Below, in pieces: positions 1 through 7,130 of a stretch of DNA of 9,582 nucleotides. Position numbers and translations under genes: made by a program. Under the pieces are notes generated by a model. The model was not told the origin of the DNA. It saw only the letters and a list, made by a program, of their open reading frames with translations, and did no database searches. Position 1 is the first letter of the stretch. Every line of letters begins with the position of its first letter. Origin of the DNA: a bacterium (lineage in GTDB: Bacteria > Bacillota_I > Bacilli_A > RFN20 > CAG-826); contig SFUB01000049.1 in the NCBI GenBank assembly GCA_004561785.1, forward strand, positions 1 to 9,582, read 5' to 3'.

Positions 1-1563
1 GACAAGGACAAGAAGAATGTCTCCTATTCGGAGACCGAGTCCCGCGTCATGCTTGCTTTGCAGGATCTCAACGCGAAGACGAGTTTCGAGTCTCCTGAGC
101 TCATTGGCCTAGGAAAAGAACATTTGGATGCCTTTTTGCGGGCAAATCCGGAATTCAGCGACTTCTCTTTCATCTTCGAAAAGCTCTTCCATACCCAGAA
201 GCACATCCTTTCGGAATCTCAGGAGAAGCTGCTTTCCTGTTTCTCTCCCATCACCGGGGAGGGGGGCGATCTTTATTCAACTCTGTCCGTCGCCGATTAT
301 GTTCCCCAAGAAGCCACCTTATCCGACGGCAGGAAGGTCATGGTCAGCAGCGCGAACTGGACCGACTTGGTTTCCAAAGAGGCCAAGCAAGAGGACCGTC
401 AAGCCATCTTTGAGGCCCTTTATAAGCAATTCGACTCCCATAAGAATACCTACGGGGAGATCTATAACCTCACCGTGCAAAGCGAACTCGCCGAGATGAA
501 GGCCAGGGGCTACTCCTCCATTTTGGAAGAGCATCTCTCCCAAAACGCGATCCCCGAATCCGTCTTCCTCAACCTCGTTGAGGTCGCTTCTACCCACACG
601 GAGGCTTTGCATAAATACTATCGTCTCCGCGCGAAGGCTTTGGGACTCGAGCACCATCGTTCCTACGACCGCTTCTTGCCGTTAGCGAAGTCCGACAAGA
701 AATACACCTATGAGCAGGCCAGAGAGCTTTTCTGGGATTCGATTTCCTCTTTCCCGGAGGACTTCCAGAAGAAAGCCCATGAGGTTTTGGAACCGGGTTA
801 CGTGGATGTCTACCCATCCGACGGCAAAAGAAGCGGCGCCTATAGCAACGGGGGCAGCGACGTCCATCCTTATATCCTTCTCAATTTCTTGGGGAATTTG
901 GAAGATGTCTTCACCCTGGCTCACGAATCCGGCCATTCGATCCATACCCTCTATTCGGAGGAAAATCAGCCGGCTTTGAAGCAAGGGTACGCGATCTTCG
1001 TCGCCGAGATCGCTTCCACCTTCAACGAGCACAATCTCTTGGATTATCTGCTCTCCTCCGATTTGCTGAACCGCGAAGACAAGATCGTCTTGCTTCAGAA
1101 GGCCATCGATCAGATCGTGTCCACTTTCTACCGTCAGACCCTGTTCGGACAATATGAGTACGAGATCGCGAAACTCGCCGAAAAGGGCGAACCGATCAAC
1201 CACGCGGTCCTCTCGCAGAAGATGGTTGAGCTCTATAAGACCTACTATGGAGTCGATATCTCGGAGGAGAAAGTGAAGCCCCTCGTCTGGGCTTATATAC
1301 CCCACCTCTTCTACACCCCCTTCTACGTCTATCAATACGCGACCAGCTTCACTTCCTCCATGCTCATCTACGAGAAAGTGAAGAAAGGAGAGCCCAACGC
1401 CTTTGAGAATTACATCAAGATGCTCTCTTCCGGCGGCAGCGATTGGCCCATTGAGGAGGTCAAGCTCGGCGGAGTCGACCTCACGACGAAAGAGCCTTTC
1501 CTATCCGTCACCGACAGGATGGAAGAATTGGTCGACGCCTTGGAAAAACTGCTAAACGAATAA
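1..1563 (+). CDS. pepF: Oligoendopeptidase F, M3 family zinc peptidase (5' end cut by window)
   Basis: Cytoplasmic zinc metallopeptidase that cleaves short peptides (oligoendopeptidase, MEROPS family M3). The frame is open from base 1, so the ATG at 49 is internal. The 520 visible residues against about 600 for the family mean roughly 80 N-terminal residues lie outside the window. The zinc site HESGH is at visible residues 308-312. The third ligand is probably Glu336 in the conserved context VAEIASTFNE. Near the C-terminus, the stretch IPHLFYTPFYVYQYATS matches the family's conserved substrate-binding His/Tyr region. The N-terminal portion, helical and Glu/Lys-rich, fits the PepF N-terminal domain. 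The gene ends in TAA and is followed at once by a strong hairpin. It converges on clpB, so the two are separate transcription units. No frameshift or missing catalytic residue is seen. The family assignment is confident; the natural substrate is not determinable. Confidence 0.96.
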   Translation, partial: DKDKKNVSYSETESRVMLALQDLNAKTSFESPELIGLGKEHLDAFLRANPEFSDFSFIFEKLFHTQKHILSESQEKLLSCFSPITGEGGDLYSTLSVADYVPQEATLSDGRKVMVSSANWTDLVSKEAKQEDRQAIFEALYKQFDSHKNTYGEIYNLTVQSELAEMKARGYSSILEEHLSQNAIPESVFLNLVEVASTHTEALHKYYRLRAKALGLEHHRSYDRFLPLAKSDKKYTYEQARELFWDSISSFPEDFQKKAHEVLEPGYVDVYPSDGKRSGAYSNGGSDVHPYILLNFLGNLEDVFTLAHESGHSIHTLYSEENQPALKQGYAIFVAEIASTFNEHNLLDYLLSSDLLNREDKIVLLQKAIDQIVSTFYRQTLFGQYEYEIAKLAEKGEPINHAVLSQKMVELYKTYYGVDISEEKVKPLVWAYIPHLFYTPFYVYQYATSFTSSMLIYEKVKKGEPNAFENYIKMLSSGGSDWPIEEVKLGGVDLTTKEPFLSVTDRMEELVDALEKLLNE

Positions 1564-1578
1564 AAACCCTGCAAAACC

Positions 1579-1609
1579 GAAAAGGAAGCGGCAAAACCGC
1601 TTCCTTTTT
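1579..1609. terminator. Bidirectional intrinsic terminator between pepF and clpB
   Basis: A perfect 12-bp stem (1580-1591 paired with 1597-1608, with a possible extra G-T pair at 1579/1609) closes a 5-nt loop, CAAAA. On the plus strand the stem runs into a T-rich tract (CTTCCTTTTTCTTTTT). On the minus strand it is followed by T-runs interrupted by CGG. It lies between the convergent stop codons of pepF (1563) and clpB (1614) and probably serves both, more strongly pepF. Confidence 0.9.
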
Positions 1610-1613
1610 CTTT

Positions 1614-3734
1614 TTACCTTTCCACAAGAGTAAGTTGATCGCCCTGCAAATCAAGGAGATATTTTTTCTCGGTGGAAAGGATTCCCTCCACGATCTTATT
1701 GGCCAAGAACGTTTCGATCTTGTCCTGAATGAACCGCTTCAAGGGGCGGGCGCCGAATTCCTCGCTGTAGGCGCTGTTTAGAACGTATTGGTTGATGGAC
1801 GGCGCGAATTCGATGGAGATGAACTGCTCTTTGAGCCGATCGGAGAGCTCATGAAGCATCTTGTCGACGATTTTCTTCTGGGCCTCTTTGCCCAAGGGGT
1901 TGAAGTAGACAATCTCATCGATTCGGTTGAGGAACTCCGGCTTGAAGGTCTTGTGCAGCAAGCCCACGACCGCGTCTTTCTCCCCTTTGAGAAGATATTC
2001 GCTTCCAAGATTGCTGGTCATGATGATGACCGTATTGCGGAAGTCCACGAGACGCCCTTGGGAGTCGGTGAGCCTGCCTTCGTCAAGCACCTGAAGCAGC
2101 AAGTTGAAGACCTCGGGGTTGGCCTTTTCGATCTCGTCGAAGAGGACAATTGAATAAGGGGCGCGCCTCACTTTCTCGGTGAGCTGGCCGCCTTCTTCGT
2201 AGCCCACGTATCCCGGAGGGGCGCCGATGAGACGGGAAACGCTGTATTTCTCCATGTATTCGGACATATCGATCCGAATGATGGAATTCTCGTTGTCGAA
2301 CAAAGACTCCGCCAAAGCCTTCGAGACCTCGGTCTTCCCAACCCCGGTCGGGCCGAGGAAGAGGAAAGAGCCGATTGGGCGATTGGGATTCTTGATCCCA
2401 GCCCGTTGACGGATGATCGCGTTCGAGACAAGGCGGATGGCTTCATCCTGGCCGATGACCCTTTTCCCAAGCGTATCCTTGAGGTCAAGGACCTTCTCGC
2501 GGTCTCCTTTCTTGATTTTGGAAACGGGGATGCCGGTCATCCTACCGACGATCTTAGCGATTTCGGCTTCATCCACGACCTCATTCACCAGACGATCCCC
2601 GTCTTTGCAGGACAAGGACACATCGCGAAGCCTTTGCTGAAGCTCAGGGATGGTTTTGTACTGCAGCTCGGAGGCTTTCTTGTAATCGCCTTGGGTGAAG
2701 GAATTGGAGAGTTCTCGCTTGGCGGATTCGATTTCCTCTTTGAGCGTCTTGGCTTCTGAGACTTCTTCCTTCTCTTTCCGCCATTCCGCATTCAAAGATT
2801 CGAATTTGCCTTTCGCATCGGAAAGTTCCTTCTCCAAAGTTTCCAGCCGGCGAAGCGAAGACTCGTCTTTTTCCTTGCTCAAAGCGACCTTCTCGATCTC
2901 GAGGCTTCTGATTTTGCGGGACACCTCATCGAGTTCGGTCGGCATCGACTCGATCTCGACTTTGATGGAGGCGCAGGCCTCATCGAGCAAGTCGATGGCT
3001 TTATCGGGCAAAAAGCGATTGGTGATGTAGCGGTTCGAAAGGGTGGCGGCGGCGATCAAAGCCCCGTCGGTGATCTGAACCCCATGATAGGATTCGAATC
3101 TCTCCTTCAAGCCGCGAAGAATCGTGACCGTGTCTTCCACGGTGGGCTCTCCCACCATGACGGTCTGGAACCGGCGTTCCAAAGCCCGGTCCTTCTCAAT
3201 GTATTCCCGATACTCGTTCAAAGTGGTGGCGCCGATGCAATCGATGTCGCCTCGGGCGAGAAGCGGTTTGAGAAGGTTTGCGGCATCCATGGCCCCGTCG
3301 GTTTTGCCGGCGCCGACAATGAGATGGATCTCATCGATGAAGAGGATGGTCTTGTGGTTGCTCTCTTTGATTTTGTTCAAGACGGCTTTGAGGCGTTCCT
3401 CGAATTCTCCGCGGTACTTAGCCCCCGCGACGAGAGCGCCCATATCGAGTTCATAGATTGTCTTATCCTGCAAAGAAGCGGGGACGTCCTTCTTGACGAT
3501 CCTTTCGGCCAAGCCTTCGACGATGGCGGTTTTGCCAACGCCAGGCTCGCCCAAAAGAACGACGTTGTTTTTGGTTTTCCTTGCCAAAACCTGAATTACT
3601 TTCCGGATTTCCTCATCCCTGCCGATGACGGGATCGACTTTGCCGCTGGAGACGGCTTCGTTGAGGTCCCGGCCGAATTTCTTCAGCACATCGGGGTCTT
3701 GGGAATAATCTTCCGGCATTTGCTGCATGTTCAT
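1614..3734 (-). CDS. clpB: ClpB disaggregase lacking the N-terminal domain
   Basis: Hexameric AAA+ unfoldase that, with DnaK, rescues aggregated proteins in the cytoplasm. The product is 706 residues. Nucleotide-binding domain 1 has Walker A GEPGVGKT (62-69) and Walker B ILFIDE (130-135). A coiled-coil middle domain, rich in Glu/Lys, runs from about 255 to 380; it separates ClpB from ClpA. Domain 2 has GPTGVGKT (461-468), IVLFDE (529-534) and a sensor-2 motif GARPLKR (661-667). Full-length ClpB is about 857 residues; the missing ~150 correspond to the substrate-binding Clp_N domain and linker. I chose ATG 3734 because AAGGAGGG sits 6 nt upstream; an in-frame TTG at 3767 lies almost at the predicted transcription start. 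The CIRCE operator just upstream points to HrcA control. N-less ClpB is known in mycoplasmas and as the internal-start isoform in E. coli, so it should be functional. Confidence 0.97.
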   Translation of the reverse strand: MNMQQMPEDYSQDPDVLKKFGRDLNEAVSSGKVDPVIGRDEEIRKVIQVLARKTKNNVVLLGEPGVGKTAIVEGLAERIVKKDVPASLQDKTIYELDMGALVAGAKYRGEFEERLKAVLNKIKESNHKTILFIDEIHLIVGAGKTDGAMDAANLLKPLLARGDIDCIGATTLNEYREYIEKDRALERRFQTVMVGEPTVEDTVTILRGLKERFESYHGVQITDGALIAAATLSNRYITNRFLPDKAIDLLDEACASIKVEIESMPTELDEVSRKIRSLEIEKVALSKEKDESSLRRLETLEKELSDAKGKFESLNAEWRKEKEEVSEAKTLKEEIESAKRELSNSFTQGDYKKASELQYKTIPELQQRLRDVSLSCKDGDRLVNEVVDEAEIAKIVGRMTGIPVSKIKKGDREKVLDLKDTLGKRVIGQDEAIRLVSNAIIRQRAGIKNPNRPIGSFLFLGPTGVGKTEVSKALAESLFDNENSIIRIDMSEYMEKYSVSRLIGAPPGYVGYEEGGQLTEKVRRAPYSIVLFDEIEKANPEVFNLLLQVLDEGRLTDSQGRLVDFRNTVIIMTSNLGSEYLLKGEKDAVVGLLHKTFKPEFLNRIDEIVYFNPLGKEAQKKIVDKMLHELSDRLKEQFISIEFAPSINQYVLNSAYSEEFGARPLKRFIQDKIETFLANKIVEGILSTEKKYLLDLQGDQLTLVER

Positions 3735-3740
3735 GTTAGG

Positions 3741-3748
3741 CCCTCCTT
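3741..3748 (-). promoter_or_regulatory. Ribosome binding site of clpB
   Basis: AAGGAGGG on the minus strand, 6 nt before ATG 3734. This near-perfect Shine-Dalgarno decides the start and supports the short, N-domain-less form as the native product. Confidence 0.9.
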
Positions 3749-3769
3749 CTGCCTTTTGAAGGCCCAATC

Positions 3770-3797
3770 AATATAGACCAAAAATTAGCACTCGCAA
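3770..3797 (-). promoter_or_regulatory. Predicted sigma-A-type promoter of clpB
   Basis: On the minus strand, -35 TTGCGA (3792-3797, 4/6 match) and -10 TATATT (3770-3775, 5/6 match) are separated by 16 nt. Transcription would start near 3762-3763, giving a leader of about 28 nt. The CIRCE element overlaps the -35 box and the spacer, as expected for HrcA repression. Confidence 0.72.
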
Positions 3798-3811
3798 GGC
3801 CTGAGTGCTAA
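3780..3811 (-). terminator. Possible intrinsic terminator formed by the CIRCE palindrome
   Basis: Transcripts arriving from the upstream operon (stop codon at 3822) would fold the CIRCE arms into a 9-bp stem with a 9-nt loop, followed directly by five U residues (3784-3780). The stem is only moderately GC-rich. No other terminator lies in the 87 bp between this operon and clpB. This is inferred from structure only. Confidence 0.4.
3785..3811 (-). promoter_or_regulatory. CIRCE operator (HrcA-binding site)
   Basis: TTAGCACTC (3785-3793), a 9-nt spacer, then GAGTGCTAA (3803-3811): an exact match to the CIRCE consensus TTAGCACTC-N9-GAGTGCTAA. CIRCE is bound by the heat-shock repressor HrcA. It overlaps the clpB promoter, so clpB is predicted to be repressed by HrcA and released on heat or misfolding stress. 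The hrcA gene itself is not in the window. Confidence 0.97.
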
Positions 3812-3821
3812 AAAACTTCTT

Positions 3822-4169
3822 TTACTTGTTCTTGATTTCGGTCAAAAACGCTTTGATGGCAGGGAAGTCTCGATAGAAGAAATCGGCTTGGATAGGCTCT
3901 TTTCCAACTTGGCGGAAGCAAAGGTAAACGCGAGTTGGATCATGGGTTCCGTCTTCGTCCAAATCGACCGGATCCCCATCTTCATCCCTCTCGATTTCTT
4001 CGCTCGAAAGATAAGAATCCAGGCTAAGTAAGGAACCCGTCTTGGAGAAATAGATTCCCGCGTGGCCGGTTTTGAAGCCAGGGAGCAAAACCGCTCCCTC
4101 TTCTTTTGCCAGATCGTACTTCAACGTCGCGACCAAATCGGAAGCGAAGGGCGTCTTTCTTTCATTCAT
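3822..4169 (-). CDS. Small acidic protein of unknown function with DxDxDG motif
   Basis: I do not recognise this 115-residue protein. It has no signal peptide or membrane segment, so it is probably cytoplasmic. The N-terminal half (residues 10-50) is mixed hydrophobic with several Gly, then a strongly acidic stretch (57-77) contains two DEDG units (62-65 and 71-74). The second forms DLDEDG (69-74), resembling a calcium-binding loop, but position 12 of the loop would be Arg80, so binding is unproven. The C-terminal third (81-115) looks like a short alpha/beta segment ending in a Lys-rich helix. ATG 4169 was chosen for its GAGGAG ribosome site 7 nt upstream; a TTG at 4184 is unlikely. It starts 11 nt after the S41 peptidase stop, so the two are almost certainly co-transcribed and translationally linked, which suggests an accessory role to the peptidase or transporter. 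Confidence 0.8.
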   Translation of the reverse strand: MNERKTPFASDLVATLKYDLAKEEGAVLLPGFKTGHAGIYFSKTGSLLSLDSYLSSEEIERDEDGDPVDLDEDGTHDPTRVYLCFRQVGKEPIQADFFYRDFPAIKAFLTEIKNK

Positions 4170-4176
4170 TGTTTTA

Positions 4177-4182
4177 CTCCTC
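4177..4182 (-). promoter_or_regulatory. Ribosome binding site of the small acidic protein gene
   Basis: GAGGAG on the minus strand, 7 nt before ATG 4169. It overlaps the TGA stop (4181-4183) of the S41 peptidase, an arrangement typical of translational coupling, and it decides the start of the small gene. Confidence 0.8.
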
Positions 4183-5872
4183 AATCGAACAAAGCGTCCA
4201 ATACGTCATCATGCCCATAGAAATAGGACCGGTCCAGCTCTTTGTCGACCCCTGCCCCTCCTTGGACCCCCGCATAAACCGGAGAGCCCTTGGAGAAGGA
4301 CACGGTTGCCATGGAATTCGGGCCTGAAATGTGGAAGCTGGATCCATCCGCGTTCACGAAGGCGTAGATGGGGCAGGCCCCGCCGCCGCTATTCTCGCCG
4401 AAGACCTTCGCGATCCCGGCGCGTCTAGAGGCACAGGCCAGGAAGTTCGCCGCGGAGAAGGTGACCCCAGAAGTCAAGAAACCCCATTCATACGAAGAAT
4501 AGGAATCCTCGTCCGAGTAGTCGCCATCTTCATCGACGTCGACTTTCATCCTTTGGTAATAATTGGATCCATCGAGCCGGTTGGTGCTTCCGTAGGCGAT
4601 TTTCTCATCGGTGAGCAGCCCCATCATGCGGAAGGCGGCGCCGAGGTTGCCTCCTCCGTTCCGAGTCAAGTCGAGAAGGATGCTCTTGATCCCCCCGTGC
4701 TTTTCGATTCGGGAAAGCATTTCCTTCATGTAATAGAACGAATCCTTAAGATAGGCATCTTCTTTGAGGTTCCCTTGGGGATCCTTCAGCTCGGAAGAGG
4801 AACCCGTCACGATCGGATACTGGGAGACGATGATCGCCGTATCGCCTTGGAAACGGAGGGGCTCATCCTCAGGATAGGCGGCCTTATAGGAGGCTTCCAG
4901 TTCCGTGCTTTCCTCTAGGAAAGCTTTTCGCCTAGGCCCAACGGGAAGGGAATAATCCCCGTCAGGAGAAGCGTAGAAAGAAAGGGAATCATAGGACGTG
5001 TGCATCTCGTCCAATTGGTTGTAGAGGATGTCCGTCATGGCGGAGAAGGCGGTTTCGTCGTTCCTGGACGCTAAAGAGGCAACGGCCTCGGGAGCGAAGC
5101 CCTCCGGAAAATCATCCCGAAGGCCATAGTAGCGATCCAAAACGAAGAGGAAGCCGGCTTTGTTCATCTTGGCGACATCCTCAGGAATCGCTTGGCCGAA
5201 AGTGCGGTTTTCGGAATAAGCCCCTTTCATGGCCTCTTCGTCCATCGCAAAGGAGAAATAGGCGTTATAGACCGCCGTCCCGTTGTAATAGAGGTTGGTG
5301 TAATGAGAGGAGCAAAACAAGGTATTTGCAATGCAAAAAGGCAGCAAAACCTCATCCTTTTTGCGGAATATGTCAATTCCGTAGGTTCCTAAATCAAAAA
5401 TCACGGGGTTCCCGGGGTTTGACTTAGCGTCGGTCACCTTAAGCGCGAAATTATAATCTGTCCCCGAGGTGGAATAGATGAGATTGAAGAAATCCAAAGA
5501 GGAAACCCAGATCGAATTGCTTCGATCGTCCACCCTCATCTGATACGTCGCCTCCAACGTCCTCCAAGTCAGATCGAGCTCCCTTTCCCCCACGGTTTTG
5601 AAGGAGATATAAGAAGTCTGATAGAGCCCCTCCAAAGCGGATACGAAGGAATGCAGCTCCACGTAAGGAAGAGCGCCGCCGTCTTTGAAATATAGATCGA
5701 TGGACTTCGATTTGATCTGATATTCCTCGTTGTAGTTCTTCAGGGCGAAAGTCCTTTTCTCAAACGTTCCGACATCCTCGTAGTTTGAAACCGAGAATTG
5801 GAAGAATGAGCAGGAAGAAATCCCTAAGGCCAAAGCAAGGAGAGAAAGACAGGTCCATGGACGGTTTTTCAT
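4181..5872 (-). CDS. S41-family serine peptidase, predicted surface lipoprotein
   Basis: Predicted membrane-anchored protease of the S41 (C-terminal processing/tail-specific) family, 563 residues. Residues 1-21 form a lipoprotein signal: MKNR, a hydrophobic core, then lipobox ISSC with Cys21 as the lipidated residue. Residues 30-250 are a domain I do not recognise. S41 features follow: LDEMHTSYDS (287-296), the core strand and turn SILLDLTRNGGGNLG (397-411), the likely nucleophile Ser473 in TSGVTFSAANFLA, GENSGGGA (492-499) and a closing GVDKELD (541-547). No PDZ domain is evident. A 12-residue loop DVDEDGDYSDED (445-456) has EF-hand-like spacing just before the catalytic Ser. The gene lies 43 nt after the permease gene with no convincing promoter, so it is likely in the same operon. 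No clear Shine-Dalgarno precedes the ATG. The substrate is unknown; a role in processing an envelope protein is inference. Confidence 0.88.
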   Translation of the reverse strand: MKNRPWTCLSLLALALGISSCSFFQFSVSNYEDVGTFEKRTFALKNYNEEYQIKSKSIDLYFKDGGALPYVELHSFVSALEGLYQTSYISFKTVGERELDLTWRTLEATYQMRVDDRSNSIWVSSLDFFNLIYSTSGTDYNFALKVTDAKSNPGNPVIFDLGTYGIDIFRKKDEVLLPFCIANTLFCSSHYTNLYYNGTAVYNAYFSFAMDEEAMKGAYSENRTFGQAIPEDVAKMNKAGFLFVLDRYYGLRDDFPEGFAPEAVASLASRNDETAFSAMTDILYNQLDEMHTSYDSLSFYASPDGDYSLPVGPRRKAFLEESTELEASYKAAYPEDEPLRFQGDTAIIVSQYPIVTGSSSELKDPQGNLKEDAYLKDSFYYMKEMLSRIEKHGGIKSILLDLTRNGGGNLGAAFRMMGLLTDEKIAYGSTNRLDGSNYYQRMKVDVDEDGDYSDEDSYSSYEWGFLTSGVTFSAANFLACASRRAGIAKVFGENSGGGACPIYAFVNADGSSFHISGPNSMATVSFSKGSPVYAGVQGGAGVDKELDRSYFYGHDDVLDALFD

Positions 5873-5915
5873 GACTTCATTTTAATACGAAAGGAAGGAT
5901 TCAGCGTTTCTGAGA

Positions 5916-7130
5916 CTAGGGGTTTAACATCGTTTGGGCAGCGGTGGTCGTCAGATAAACTAGCAAAGTCATCCCAAGGACCGAGCCGAAAGAAACCCAA
6001 GCGGCTTTGTTCAATTTGAAGGAACGGTTATAGAGGGAGATGACCACATAGTAAAGGCCAGAGATCAAAACGAGGCAAGTCGCGAACAAAATCAGCGGGA
6101 GGAATCCGAGCGCGCCTGCAGCCGACTCGACCCCCGTGAGAACCGCCATGGCGGTCAGCCCGATGCCGAAGGCGATATGGGGCAAAGCCAAGGCGAGGGG
6201 GTTCCTCGGGCGATCGCTTCCGGCGAAGTCTCCGCCCAGCTCCTTCCCGCAAAGAAGATAGACAAGGGAAGCGGCGCCATAGCTGAAGAAAAGGAAGAGG
6301 CCGACCCACACGGACCACTCCCCGCATACTTTTTCCGCAGTCTCAGAAAGGTTGGTTTCCAAAGACCCGAAAATGCCTTCCATGAGGACGACCGGAAGAT
6401 AAATGCTGCCATTCATCAGGAAAAAGCGTTGGATCCCGAAATCGTAATACCAACTCGAATTGACGCTATATCCGACGGCAGTGAAGCAGAGGACCGGGAT
6501 CAAACAGGCGATGATGACGTTCCCCGCGATCATCGCGATGATTCCCTGAATCGCATTGTTTCCCTGGCTCACGAAAAGGCAGTTCGTGAAATAGAAGGCG
6601 GCAACCACTAAGGCTCCTAAGGGCCAAGCCGCGAAATACCATCCGAAGGAGCCTAGTTCCGATCTCATGGTGAGCGTTGGATGAGTGGCCAAATAGGCCT
6701 TGGCCTCGGCGACCTGAGTGAATTGATGCGCGATGGCAACCACGCTGCCAAAGAGAAAGGAAAGGAGATAGACGGCGACGAGGAAAACCCCAAGAACGAG
6801 CACATGGACGCGCGTCACCTGCCCGTCTTTCGCAGGCAAAGAAAGGTAGCAATCGGCCCGGACTTTGCCGTAGCGATGGCTGAAGGCAAAGAAGGGAAGG
6901 AAGCAAGCAGCCAGCAAGGAAGGCACAAGCATCGACAAAATAGAGGAATAAGCGGATTGGTTGCGGCCGTAGTAAATGGCCGTGCTTCCCTCCTCGGCTT
7001 CGAAAATGAGGATCTTCGCGCTTGAGGAGAAGCCCGCGACGATGGTCAACGAGAGGACGATCGCTCCGAAGGCCACCATCAAAGGAACCCAAGTTCTCAG
7101 GATGTAACGAAGGTATTTCTTGACGTTCAT
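5916..7130 (-). CDS. ABC-2-type transporter permease, ytr-like
   Basis: Integral membrane protein of 404 residues with about nine predicted hydrophobic helices, near residues 13-34, 63-84, 108-134, 162-188, 193-220, 272-293, 312-334, 340-366 and 377-397. The loop RADCYLSLPAKDGQVTR (91-107) resembles the 'SLP' coupling segment common after the second helix in ABC-2-type permeases of the YtrC/BcrB kind. A hydrophilic loop at 221-270, after helix five, may be extracytoplasmic. The ATG at 7130 overlaps the ATPase stop codon (ATGA, 7127-7130) and has AAGGAG 8 nt upstream; the GTG at 7139 is rejected. The partner ATPase is encoded immediately upstream, so the pair should form a transporter with one permease gene product, probably as a homodimer. 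The substrate cannot be read from sequence; relatives act in antibiotic or envelope-stress responses. Confidence 0.88.
   Translation of the reverse strand: MNVKKYLRYILRTWVPLMVAFGAIVLSLTIVAGFSSSAKILIFEAEEGSTAIYYGRNQSAYSSILSMLVPSLLAACFLPFFAFSHRYGKVRADCYLSLPAKDGQVTRVHVLVLGVFLVAVYLLSFLFGSVVAIAHQFTQVAEAKAYLATHPTLTMRSELGSFGWYFAAWPLGALVVAAFYFTNCLFVSQGNNAIQGIIAMIAGNVIIACLIPVLCFTAVGYSVNSSWYYDFGIQRFFLMNGSIYLPVVLMEGIFGSLETNLSETAEKVCGEWSVWVGLFLFFSYGAASLVYLLCGKELGGDFAGSDRPRNPLALALPHIAFGIGLTAMAVLTGVESAAGALGFLPLILFATCLVLISGLYYVVISLYNRSFKLNKAAWVSFGSVLGMTLLVYLTTTAAQTMLNP

Noticed and set aside
3735..3767. In-frame TTG at 3767 as a clpB start, adding 11 residues.
   Set aside because: It lies almost at the predicted transcription start, while ATG 3734 has AAGGAGGG at ideal spacing.
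3084..3776. Long open frame on the plus strand opposite clpB.
   Set aside because: It is antisense to a strongly conserved gene, has no ribosome site or family-like motifs, and reflects codon bias of clpB. Similar antisense frames opposite pepF (682-1335) and the S41 gene (4331-4918) were rejected for the same reason.
3735..4169. A frameshifted or split N-terminal domain of ClpB upstream of the gene.
   Set aside because: The region holds a promoter, CIRCE and an unrelated small gene; no Clp_N-like sequence is present in any frame I read.
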